DNA from: Clostridia bacterium | GTDB lineage: Bacteria > Bacillota > Clostridia > Christensenellales > Borkfalkiaceae | Direction: 5' to 3' | NCBI GenBank assembly: GCA_900767495.1 | Contig: CAAFZH010000086.1 | Span: forward strand, 1-7,400 | DNA: 7,400 nt | Shown here: in pieces, positions 1 to 5,701 of the stretch | Layout: every line of letters begins with the position of its first letter | How positions within the stretch are numbered: the first letter of the stretch is position 1 | The notes under the pieces: model-generated | Seen by the model: only the letters and a program-made list of their open reading frames with translations | Told to the model about the DNA's origin: nothing | The model's database searches: none | Translations under genes and position numbers: made by a program

Positions 1-157
1 CTGATGCGTTAAAACTTTCGTTTTTCGCATTTTTTGTCAAAAATGCAAGTGCCTTATGAATATCGTCGCTCGCAAACCCTTGCAAGCAAGTTTGCTCACT
101 CGGCATTGACGCAATGACACGGAAATTCAGCCGCGCCTGCGGCTTACAATGACAAAT
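1..157. other. Non-coding, dyad-rich intergenic stretch (repeat-like)
   Basis: No credible coding region is seen. The stretch is crowded with short inverted repeats: an 8-bp perfect stem GCATTTTT/AAAAATGC with a 4-base loop (27-34 with 39-46); GCAAAC/GTTTGC (72-77 with 90-95) enclosing the palindrome CTTGCAAG (79-86); CATTG/CAATG (104-108 with 112-116); and AGCCGC/GCGGCT with a 4-base loop (129-134 with 139-144). The 8-mer CAATGACA occurs twice (112-119 and 147-154). None of these hairpins is followed by a T-run, so they are not terminators. From memory, this texture (TGTCATTG words on the minus strand plus short GC stems) resembles interspersed intergenic repeats of uncultured Firmicutes. 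That is inference, since only one copy lies in the window. Confidence 0.4.
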
Positions 158-186
158 AAAAAAACGCCCCCTTAAAAGGAGCGTTT
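154..186 (-). terminator. Intrinsic terminator of the deacetylase-SSB unit
   Basis: Read on the minus strand, a 9-bp stem (178-186 with 162-170, one G-T wobble, AAACGC arm outermost) with a 7-base loop is followed directly by a T-tract (TTTTATTT after the stem's own TTT). It starts 6 bases past the stop codon of the SSB-like gene. On the plus strand no T-tract follows the stem, so it works in one direction only. Confidence 0.85.
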
Positions 187-192
187 ACGTTG

Positions 193-885
193 TCAGCCGA
201 TGTCGATAAGAGGTTCTTTACGGGGTAGATAAATCCCGAATTCTTCGTCCAGATCGAAATTGTCCACGTTCTCGTACGCGGCGAGTTTGCAGATGGAAAC
301 TTCGTAAGCGGTCATCGTTCTGCTTTCGCTTTCCGAAATCTTTTTAACGTATTCGCGGCTTTGTATTCTGCCCGACAACGCGACTCTCTCGCCTATGCCT
401 AAATTACGCACGAAACGCGCGTTTCTGCCCCACGCGATACACGGAATATAGTCCGACTTGTTATAAGCGCGGTTTACCGCAATTAAAACGTCGGCTATTT
501 CGCGCGAAAAAGGCGTGGTCCTGTAAACGGGCGGTTTGCATATATAACCCGACAATACTATATTATTGGGATTTTTCGCCTCGGGAAAATCCGCGAGTTC
601 GCGGACGAACACCGTAAGCATAAGTTTACTTTTTCCGTCGGCGAGTTTATTGTAACTGCGGAATTGCCCTATCGCGGAAATTTCCGACCCAACTTTGAGC
701 GAATGGCTCTCTATAAGTCGTTCGGAAACGGTAACGGGCAACACGTCCGCCTGACCCGAAAGGCGTTTTACCAGAACGTCCATTTCGTAAAAACCTTCGC
801 CGTACACTTCGTGAGAATATCTCGCTTCGGTAACTATCTCGCCTTTAATAAAGACTCTGTTGTTTTGCTTTTCTTCGTTTATCAT
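193..885 (-). CDS. Tandem OB-fold single-stranded DNA-binding protein
   Basis: A 230-residue SSB-family protein, expected to bind single-stranded DNA in replication, repair or recombination. Two OB folds are visible. The second (about residues 107-202) is a recognisable SSB domain: an N-N-I-V-L-S-G opening, A-V-N-R-A-Y at 136-141, the I-A-W-G box at 150-153 and S-G-R-I-Q-S-R-E-Y at 171-179. The first (about 8-97) has the same layout (G-x-x-x-A-x-G-Q-F at 66-75) but is more diverged, with a Y-G-E-G-F-Y-E-M stretch and R-L-S-G motif that I associate with a clostridial SSB-like family. A classical SSB has one OB fold, about 110-170 residues and an acidic D-D-I-P-F tail. Here the tail is acidic around 207-215 but ends P-L-I-D-I-G, so partner docking may differ. 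The ATG is supported by AAAGGAG six bases upstream. It lies 37 bases after the deacetylase stop with no terminator between, so the two may be co-transcribed. It is probably an accessory SSB rather than the main replicative one. Confidence 0.8.
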   Translation of the reverse strand: MINEEKQNNRVFIKGEIVTEARYSHEVYGEGFYEMDVLVKRLSGQADVLPVTVSERLIESHSLKVGSEISAIGQFRSYNKLADGKSKLMLTVFVRELADFPEAKNPNNIVLSGYICKPPVYRTTPFSREIADVLIAVNRAYNKSDYIPCIAWGRNARFVRNLGIGERVALSGRIQSREYVKKISESESRTMTAYEVSICKLAAYENVDNFDLDEEFGIYLPRKEPLIDIG

Positions 886-922
886 ATCGTACTCCTTTTG
901 GTACTTCTTTATTTAACGCGAA

Positions 923-1702
923 TTATCGATTAGTCGCGCTATTGCCCGCTTTTTGCCTCCCGTCGGGGAGAATCTCGTAATTTTCCTTATATATAAGGTC
1001 GCTTATTTTTACAAACTCGTAGCCCTGCGATAAAAGCGGCGAAAATATAAGGGGCAGACTTTCGGCGGTATGCAAGCCGTTGTTATGGCACAGTATTATA
1101 GATCCGCTTTTTACGCCCTTTACCACCCTTGCCGCGATTTTATCGGCGGACAAATCCTTCCAGTCAAGACTGTCTACGTCCCATTGAATCGAGTAAAGTC
1201 CGAGCGACGAAACCGTATCTATAAGCAGGTCGTCGTAGTCGCCGAACGGCGGACGAAACAGCGTAACCGCGGTATCGGTAACTTTTTCTATCGCCTGTTT
1301 CGACGAAGTGATCTCTTCTTCGATTTGCGCCTTTTTCAGCCTGCTCATTTTGGGGTGAGTTTTTGAGTGCGTGCCTATTTCGTGTCCGCGCCCGATTATC
1401 TTTTTACAATACTCGGGGTATTTTTCCACCCAGAACTCAACCGCGAAAAAGGTGCATTTGACGTTGAATTTATCAAGCGCGTCTAAAATGGCGTCGGTAT
1501 GCTCCACTCCCCAGGCACAGTCGAACGAAATCGCGATTTTGTTATCCGCGCGCTCCACCGAATATATCGGCAGACTTTTTTTCGCCTTGCCGTTTACCGC
1601 AAGAGCCATCGCTCCGCTTTTATCGGCGGCGAAAGTAAGCGCGATTATAAACGATATCCCCGCGACAACGCCCGCCGCGAATCTTAATGGTTTTTTGCTC
1701 AC
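923..1702 (-). CDS. PdaB-like polysaccharide deacetylase (NodB fold), membrane-anchored
   Basis: A 259-residue carbohydrate esterase family 4 type protein, expected to remove acetyl groups from cell-wall or spore-cortex glycan outside the membrane. Residues 7-27 form one hydrophobic segment after a basic N-terminus, a signal anchor or uncleaved signal peptide. The NodB domain spans about 54-235: motif 1 F-D-C-A-W-G (D61 as the presumed catalytic base), motif 2 H112-S-K-T-H116 for the metal, motif 3 R150-P-P-F-G, motif 4 D175-V-D-S-L-D-W, and motif 5 I-L-C-H206. The usual second Asp of motif 1 (T-F-D-D-G) is Cys62. As I recall, the sporulation-linked PdaB branch also replaces this Asp and carries the W-G, so this points to subfamily rather than decay. 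Translation starts at a GTG: no ATG precedes the anchor segment and AGGAG sits nine bases upstream. It is the first gene of a minus-strand pair with the SSB-like gene. Sporulation function is inferred from family resemblance only. Confidence 0.85.
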   Translation of the reverse strand: MSKKPLRFAAGVVAGISFIIALTFAADKSGAMALAVNGKAKKSLPIYSVERADNKIAISFDCAWGVEHTDAILDALDKFNVKCTFFAVEFWVEKYPEYCKKIIGRGHEIGTHSKTHPKMSRLKKAQIEEEITSSKQAIEKVTDTAVTLFRPPFGDYDDLLIDTVSSLGLYSIQWDVDSLDWKDLSADKIAARVVKGVKSGSIILCHNNGLHTAESLPLIFSPLLSQGYEFVKISDLIYKENYEILPDGRQKAGNSATNR

Positions 1703-1711
1703 CGCAGTTTG

Positions 1712-1716
1712 CTCCT
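1712..1716 (-). promoter_or_regulatory. Ribosome binding site fixing the GTG start of the deacetylase
   Basis: AGGAG on the minus strand lies nine bases before the GTG at 1702-1700. It supports the non-ATG start; the next in-frame Met (residue 32) would discard the hydrophobic anchor. Confidence 0.75.
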
Positions 1717-1856
1717 ATATTATAAATCGAGAAAAACGGGGATTTTTAACAACCTCTGCCGCCTTTCGTCGAATATTGTTACAACGAAAATATATGCCCT
1801 TTTTTACCCGATAATGCCCCGCGCAAAAAAAATGTTGAAAAAGTGCGTAAAAATAA

Positions 1857-1885
1857 TTGACATAATATAAAAAGGCGTATATAAT
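1857..1885 (+). promoter_or_regulatory. Consensus sigma-A promoter of the pot operon
   Basis: TTGACA at 1857-1862 and TATAAT at 1880-1885 are both perfect consensus hexamers separated by exactly 17 bases. Transcription should start near 1892, giving a leader of about 117 bases before the regulator's ATG at 2009. Such a strong core promoter would be near constitutive on its own, so control most likely comes from repression at the dyads immediately downstream. Confidence 0.85.
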
Positions 1886-1908
1886 ATCCGAGTTGAGTTT
1901 AGGCATTG

Positions 1909-1923
1909 TAAACTTTGCGTTTA
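1909..1923. promoter_or_regulatory. Candidate operator 1 (TAAAC-N5-GTTTA dyad)
   Basis: A 15-bp inverted repeat centred at 1916, about 24 bases after the predicted transcription start. It lies inside a longer dyad with the same centre, AGGCATT/AATGCCT (1901-1907 with 1925-1931), broken only by one G-A mismatch on each side. It matches a second dyad at 1940-1954 in 13 of 15 positions, differing only in the spacer. Size and symmetry fit a dimeric XRE-type repressor. The binder is inferred to be the regulator encoded just downstream. Confidence 0.55.
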
Positions 1924-1939
1924 AAATGCCTTAACCTTT

Positions 1940-1954
1940 TAAACTTTTTGTTTA
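1940..1954. promoter_or_regulatory. Candidate operator 2 (TAAAC-N5-GTTTA dyad)
   Basis: A second 15-bp dyad with arms identical to operator 1 and an all-T spacer, centred at 1947. The centre-to-centre distance of 31 bp is about three helical turns, so both sites face the same side of the DNA, as expected for cooperative dimer binding. It lacks the outer AGGCATT/AATGCCT arms. A lone GTTTA half-site also occurs at 1897-1901. Confidence 0.55.
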
Positions 1955-2008
1955 GTAACACAATCCGTCGCATAGAACGGACTTACGATTTGCCACGGGA
2001 GAGAATAA

Positions 2009-2542
2009 ATGGAACTGGGTAACAAAATAAAGCGATTGCGACTACATTGCAATTTAACGCAGGAAGAACTCGCCGACAGATGCGAACTTACCAAAGGATA
2101 CATAAGTCAACTCGAAAACGAACTGACAAGCCCGTCGATAGCGACGCTCGTGGACATACTTTCCGCGCTGGGCACTAATTTAAAGGAATTTTTCTCCGAC
2201 GAAGTGGAAGAGAAAATAATCTTTAAAGAAGAAGATTTTATAGAAAAAGACAGCGGCGCGCTCAAAATCAACTGGCTGGTAAACAACGCGCAGAAAAACG
2301 CTATGGAACCCATTATGGTAGAACTTATGCCGACCAAGTTTACCGAGGCCGACGTCCCGCACGAGGGCGAGGAATTCGGCTACGTGTTGCAAGGCAGCAT
2401 AATCGTACATTTAGGCAACAAAAAATACAGGTGCAATAAAGGCGAAAGTTTTTATTTTTCGTCCTCCAGAACTCATTATATGGAGAACCCCACCGACCGC
2501 GTGGCAAAATTTTTATGGATTGCCACTCCACCTACTTTTTAA
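2009..2542 (+). CDS. XRE-family regulator with C-terminal cupin sensor domain
   Basis: A 177-residue transcription regulator. Residues about 6-60 are an HTH of the XRE/HTH_3 type: T17-Q-E-E-L-A forms helix 2 and T28-K-G-Y-I-S-Q-L-E-N begins the recognition helix, ending in the usual S-P-S-I at 41-44. Residues about 102-173 form a small cupin barrel: P-H118-E-G-E-E-F-G-Y-V-L-Q-G as motif 1 and G145-E-S-F-Y-F with H156 as motif 2. This HTH-cupin design is that of PuuR-like regulators, and such genes often stand before potABCD in Firmicutes. The likely role is sensing a polyamine or derivative and controlling its own operon through the TAAAC-N5-GTTTA dyads. The ligand is inferred from context. 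The start follows GGGAGAG with good spacing. The stop lies 12 bases before potA, so the regulator is the first gene of the operon rather than a separate unit. Confidence 0.88.
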   Translation: MELGNKIKRLRLHCNLTQEELADRCELTKGYISQLENELTSPSIATLVDILSALGTNLKEFFSDEVEEKIIFKEEDFIEKDSGALKINWLVNNAQKNAMEPIMVELMPTKFTEADVPHEGEEFGYVLQGSIIVHLGNKKYRCNKGESFYFSSSRTHYMENPTDRVAKFLWIATPPTF

Positions 2543-2554
2543 CGGAGAACCGAC

Positions 2555-4057
2555 ATGCAAAAAGAAGAAAAGATTATCGAACTGATAGGCGTAGAAAAGA
2601 CTTTCGACGGTCAGACCGCCGTAGAAAACCTCAACCTTTACGTAAGAAAAGGCGAATTTATAACCCTGCTCGGTCCGTCGGGTTGCGGCAAATCGACCAC
2701 CTTACGCATGATAGCGGGTTTTGAAATGCCTTCGCAGGGTAAAATTTTATTAAACGGCAAAGACATAACCGACCTGCCCCCTTACGAACGCCCCATAAAC
2801 ACCGTTTTTCAGCGTTACGCGCTCTTCCCGCACCTCAACGTGTACGACAACATAGCGTTCGGGCTTAAATTAAAGCGTTTTCGCAACGTATACGAGGGCA
2901 AGGACGGCAAAAAGGTAGTAAAAATACAAAAACTCTCTAAAGAAGTTATCGACGCAAAGGTAAGCAAGGTACTTAAACTCGTAGACCTTGAAGAGTTTGA
3001 AAAACGCGACGTAACCACCCTTTCGGGCGGACAACAACAGCGTATAGCCATTGCGCGCGCAATAGTAAACGAACCCGAAATTTTGCTTTTGGACGAGCCT
3101 CTCGGCGCGCTCGACCTTAAAATGCGCAAGGATATGCAACTCGAACTTAAAGCGATGCACGACAAACTCGGCATAACCTTTATTTACGTAACGCACGATC
3201 AGGAAGAAGCCCTTACGATGAGCGACACGATAGTCGTTATGAAGGACGGCGCGATACAGCAGATAGGCACGCCCAAGGATATTTACAACGAGCCGAAAAA
3301 CGCCTTCGTCGCGGACTTTATAGGCGAAAGCAACATTTTCTCCGGCACTATGGCAGGCGAAAAGAAAGTACGCTTTATCAACCGAAATTTCGACTGCGTG
3401 GACGACTTCCCCAAAAACGACAAAGTGGACGTGGTGGTCCGCCCCGAGGACGTCTTTTTAGTGGACGAGGGCAAAGGTCAGGTAGACGGCGTTATAACCT
3501 CGTCTATATTCAAGGGAGTGCATTACGAGATGACTTTCGTCGTAGGTAAGACCGAAATAGTCGTTCAGGACACGATTGAAAGAAAGGTGGGCGAAAAGTG
3601 CGCCGTAATTATCCGCCCCGACGATATTCATATAATGGCGAAGGAATTCGACTGCAACCGCTACACGGGTTATATTACCAAAAAGAACACCGTCTGCTTT
3701 GCGGACGGCGAATTCGAGTGCGACGTAACCCAACTTTACGAGGGCAGCAAACTCGACGAAGAGGGTTACCTCATTACCAAAGAGGGTGAAAAAATAGACC
3801 TTACGGACGTTGACGTAAACGTAGAGGTCGGTCTTAAAGATATAGAGATTATAGACAACGACACCGACGGCGACGCATGCGGTACTATTATACAGATAGT
3901 ATACAAAGGCGACCACTATCAGGTAATTATAAGGACGGACGAGGAAGAAGAGGATTTCGTCTGCGATACCGAATACACCTGGAACGAAAACGACCGCGTT
4001 TCGGTAAAGATTCCGCCCGAAAAAATAAAACTTACTTTAAAGGCGGCGGCGAAGTAA
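2555..4057 (+). CDS. potA: Spermidine/putrescine ABC transporter ATPase with duplicated C-terminal TOBE region
   Basis: A 500-residue cytoplasmic ATPase that powers polyamine import through PotBC. The nucleotide-binding domain fills residues 7-235: Walker A G40-P-S-G-C-G-K-S-T, Q-loop Q86 in V-F-Q-R-Y-A-L-F-P-H, signature L156-S-G-G-Q-Q-Q-R, Walker B I-L-L-L-D180-E-P, D-loop A-L-D near 185-187, and H-loop H214. All key residues are present. About 18 extra residues (109-127, lysine/glycine rich) lie between the Q-loop and the signature, in the helical part that meets the permeases. Usual PotA proteins are about 350-380 residues with one TOBE region; here one spans about 260-363 and a related copy spans about 364-496. 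The copies share N-x-(F/Y)-(S/T)-G, F-(D/E)-C and K-G-x-H-Y elements. A GGAG site lies 7 bases before the ATG. potB follows after a single base. Confidence 0.93.
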   Translation: MQKEEKIIELIGVEKTFDGQTAVENLNLYVRKGEFITLLGPSGCGKSTTLRMIAGFEMPSQGKILLNGKDITDLPPYERPINTVFQRYALFPHLNVYDNIAFGLKLKRFRNVYEGKDGKKVVKIQKLSKEVIDAKVSKVLKLVDLEEFEKRDVTTLSGGQQQRIAIARAIVNEPEILLLDEPLGALDLKMRKDMQLELKAMHDKLGITFIYVTHDQEEALTMSDTIVVMKDGAIQQIGTPKDIYNEPKNAFVADFIGESNIFSGTMAGEKKVRFINRNFDCVDDFPKNDKVDVVVRPEDVFLVDEGKGQVDGVITSSIFKGVHYEMTFVVGKTEIVVQDTIERKVGEKCAVIIRPDDIHIMAKEFDCNRYTGYITKKNTVCFADGEFECDVTQLYEGSKLDEEGYLITKEGEKIDLTDVDVNVEVGLKDIEIIDNDTDGDACGTIIQIVYKGDHYQVIIRTDEEEEDFVCDTEYTWNENDRVSVKIPPEKIKLTLKAAAK

Positions 4058-4058
4058 T

Positions 4059-4901
4059 ATGAAGGCGTTGAAATTTTCGAGAAAGCAACTCGGCATACCC
4101 TACGCGGTGTTCGCGCTCGCGTTCGTGGTGTTTCCCCTTCTGCTCATAATACTTTACGCGTTTACCGTAGAAAACGGAACGATTATAACCAACGACGTTA
4201 CCAAATTCTCGTTTTCGTTTTCCAACTTCGTGGCGTTCTTTTCGTCTTCGGCAAATATCCGCGCGATATACATAAGTTTCGCGCTTGCGATACTAACGAC
4301 CGTTATATGCCTGGTAATAGCCTACCCCGCGGCGTATATACTCGCCCGTTCAAAATTCAAAACCCGCAACGTGCTTTTAATGCTTTTTATACTGCCCATG
4401 TGGATAAATTTCGTTTTAAGAACGGCGGCGATGAAAGAACTTCTGTTTGCGATGGGCTTTTATAAATCCAACAAGATGAGCCTTTTGAATACGGTAATAG
4501 GTATGGTTTACGACTATCTGCCTTTTACCATATTACCGCTCTATACGGTGCTTATCAAACTGGATAAAAACGTTCTCGAGGCCTCGCAGGACCTCGGCGC
4601 GACCAGCGCGCAAACCTTTTTCAAGGTGGTAATTCCCATGTCCGCGCCCGGCATAGTCAGCGCGGTAACCATGGTATTTTTACCAACTACCACGAGTTAC
4701 GTTATTTCCGACACGCTCGGCAACGGCAACGTAACCATTATAGGCAAACTCATAGAAGATCAATTTTCGACTATGTTCGACTGGCACGCGGGTTCGGCGA
4801 TAGCGATGATACTGCTCGTACTCATATTTGCCACTATGCTTATAACAAACAAATTTTCGGATAACGAAGAAGTCAACACGAGAGGAGGCGGATTATGGTA
4901 A
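4059..4901 (+). CDS. potB: Spermidine/putrescine ABC transporter permease PotB
   Basis: A 280-residue integral membrane permease, partner of PotC in the translocation channel. Six hydrophobic segments are visible, at about 14-36, 68-92, 103-122, 145-168, 197-217 and 247-264. The cytoplasmic EAA loop that docks on PotA begins at E174 (E-A-S-Q-D-L-G-A) and runs to P-G-I at 197-199. The short C-terminus is hydrophilic. Length and layout are normal for PotB. The ATG lies one base after the potA stop. The only Shine-Dalgarno-like sequence, AAAGG at 4039-4043, is weak and far away (15 bases), so translation probably depends on coupling to potA. PotB is distinguished from PotC by order and by the segment after the EAA loop (S-Y-V-I-S-D-T-L-G, about 213-221). 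Confidence 0.92.
   Translation: MKALKFSRKQLGIPYAVFALAFVVFPLLLIILYAFTVENGTIITNDVTKFSFSFSNFVAFFSSSANIRAIYISFALAILTTVICLVIAYPAAYILARSKFKTRNVLLMLFILPMWINFVLRTAAMKELLFAMGFYKSNKMSLLNTVIGMVYDYLPFTILPLYTVLIKLDKNVLEASQDLGATSAQTFFKVVIPMSAPGIVSAVTMVFLPTTTSYVISDTLGNGNVTIIGKLIEDQFSTMFDWHAGSAIAMILLVLIFATMLITNKFSDNEEVNTRGGGLW
4883..4888 (+). promoter_or_regulatory. Strong ribosome binding site of potC inside potB
   Basis: AGGAGG lies six bases before the potC ATG and within the last codons of potB. It fixes the potC start although the genes overlap by 7 bases (4895-4901). Confidence 0.85.
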
Positions 4902-5701
4902 AAAAAGTAGTGAAAGCCGCGTATCTTACGATTATAATCGCATTTTTATACGCGCCCATAGTTTTGCTCACGATTTATTCGTTCAACCTTTCCCCGAGCA
5001 TAGGCGTATGGTCCAAGGAATGGGGTTTCGACCTTTATCTCCAACTTTTTTCGGACGAAAGTTTAAAGCGCACGGTTTTAAACACCGTGGTGCTTGCCCT
5101 CGCCGCCGCCGTCTGCTCGACTATTTTAGGCACGATAGGCGCGATAGGCGCGTTCTATTCCAAAAAGAAAGTGCGCGGCGCGCTCGATAAAGTAACGCAG
5201 ATACCCGTTATCAACGCCGAAATAGTTACCGCTATTTCAATCGCGCTGGTATGCACCATGTTTGCGTTCGGCAGAACTTACGCCTCGCTCCTTATAGGGC
5301 ATATCGTGCTTTGTTTCCCCTTCGTATACCTTTCGGTTACGCCCAAGTTGAAACAACTCGACGGTAACCTTTACGAGGCGGCTTTGGACCTTGGCGCAAG
5401 CCCCGCAAAAGCGTTGTTTTCCGTCATATTGCCCGAGATTTTACCCGGAATAATAAGCGGATTCACACTTGCCGTTACCCTTTCGCTCGACGACTACATC
5501 ATAACTACTTTTACCCGCCCGCCCACGTTCGACACTATCTCCACTTACGTGTTCGACGCGTATGCGAAAGGCGGAAAAGGTTCGTCCGTACCCGCGCTAC
5601 GCGCGCTTTCGGCAATCATATTCCTGCTTATGGTGGTATTCGTGATAGTTAAAAACGTAGCCGCGATTAAAGGAGGTAAGAAAAATGAAAAGAATATTTA
5701 A
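4895..5701 (+). CDS. potC: Spermidine/putrescine ABC transporter permease PotC
   Basis: A 268-residue integral membrane permease, the second channel half. Hydrophobic segments lie at about 7-30, 60-87, 105-127, 130-148, 183-205 and 238-256. The EAA loop starts at E161 (E-A-A-L-D-L-G-A) and ends P-G-I at 184-186, where it would contact PotA. The following S-L-D-D-Y-I-I-T-T-F (197-206) is a hallmark of PotC, whose relatives read S-L-D-D-x-x-I-x-x-F. Length is typical. The gene overlaps potB by 7 bases and potD by 17 bases, and both junctions carry strong ribosome binding sites, suggesting balanced production of the subunits. The C-terminal lysine-rich tail (K-G-G-K-K-N-E-K-N) lies where the potD ribosome binding site and start codon are also encoded, so its sequence may be shaped by that overlap. 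Confidence 0.93.
   Translation: MVKKVVKAAYLTIIIAFLYAPIVLLTIYSFNLSPSIGVWSKEWGFDLYLQLFSDESLKRTVLNTVVLALAAAVCSTILGTIGAIGAFYSKKKVRGALDKVTQIPVINAEIVTAISIALVCTMFAFGRTYASLLIGHIVLCFPFVYLSVTPKLKQLDGNLYEAALDLGASPAKALFSVILPEILPGIISGFTLAVTLSLDDYIITTFTRPPTFDTISTYVFDAYAKGGKGSSVPALRALSAIIFLLMVVFVIVKNVAAIKGGKKNEKNI
5669..5676 (+). promoter_or_regulatory. Optimal ribosome binding site of potD inside potC
   Basis: AAAGGAGG, the strongest Shine-Dalgarno match in the window, lies 8 bases before the potD ATG and within the potC reading frame. It settles the start despite the 17-base overlap (5685-5701) and suggests a higher rate for the binding protein, which ABC importers usually need in excess. Confidence 0.88.

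Larger units (their letters stand above)
1703..2008. other. Divergent control region between the deacetylase and the pot operon
   Basis: This 306-base AT-rich stretch separates the minus-strand deacetylase from the plus-strand regulator gene. It holds a strong plus-strand promoter (1857-1885), two repeated dyads (1909-1923 and 1940-1954), a further small hairpin (TCCGT/ACGGA, 1964-1968 with 1977-1981) and the regulator's ribosome binding site. I could not assign a convincing minus-strand promoter for the deacetylase: there are AT-rich hexamers, but none with good partner spacing, which would be compatible with a sporulation sigma factor. No convincing small gene is seen. Confidence 0.7.

Noticed and set aside
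27..46. Strong GCATTTTT/AAAAATGC hairpin as a terminator
   Set aside because: No T-run follows on either strand and the stem is A/T dominated, so it does not fit an intrinsic terminator.
1371..1814. Plus-strand open frame of 147 codons opposite the deacetylase
   Set aside because: It lies antisense to a gene with clear NodB motifs, has no ribosome binding site, and its translation shows no recognisable domain; it is a shadow of the real frame.
1715..1906. Possible 63-codon minus-strand peptide in the control region
   Set aside because: Low-complexity aromatic composition, no ribosome binding site, and it overlaps the strong plus-strand promoter.
1892..2008. Known riboswitch in the pot operon leader
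   Set aside because: About 117 bases with small hairpins only; I see none of the conserved cores of common classes, and no terminator or sequestered ribosome binding site that would make a switch.
3458..3916. Minus-strand open frame of 152 codons opposite potA
   Set aside because: Antisense shadow rich in Val/Tyr/Phe, typical of reversed GAC/GTA/AAA codons. The potA frame is intact and its duplication explains the sequence.
3640..4057. PotA C-terminal extension as a frameshift fusion or assembly artefact
   Set aside because: The extension is homologous to the preceding TOBE region, codon use does not change, and the stop lies one base before a well-formed potB.
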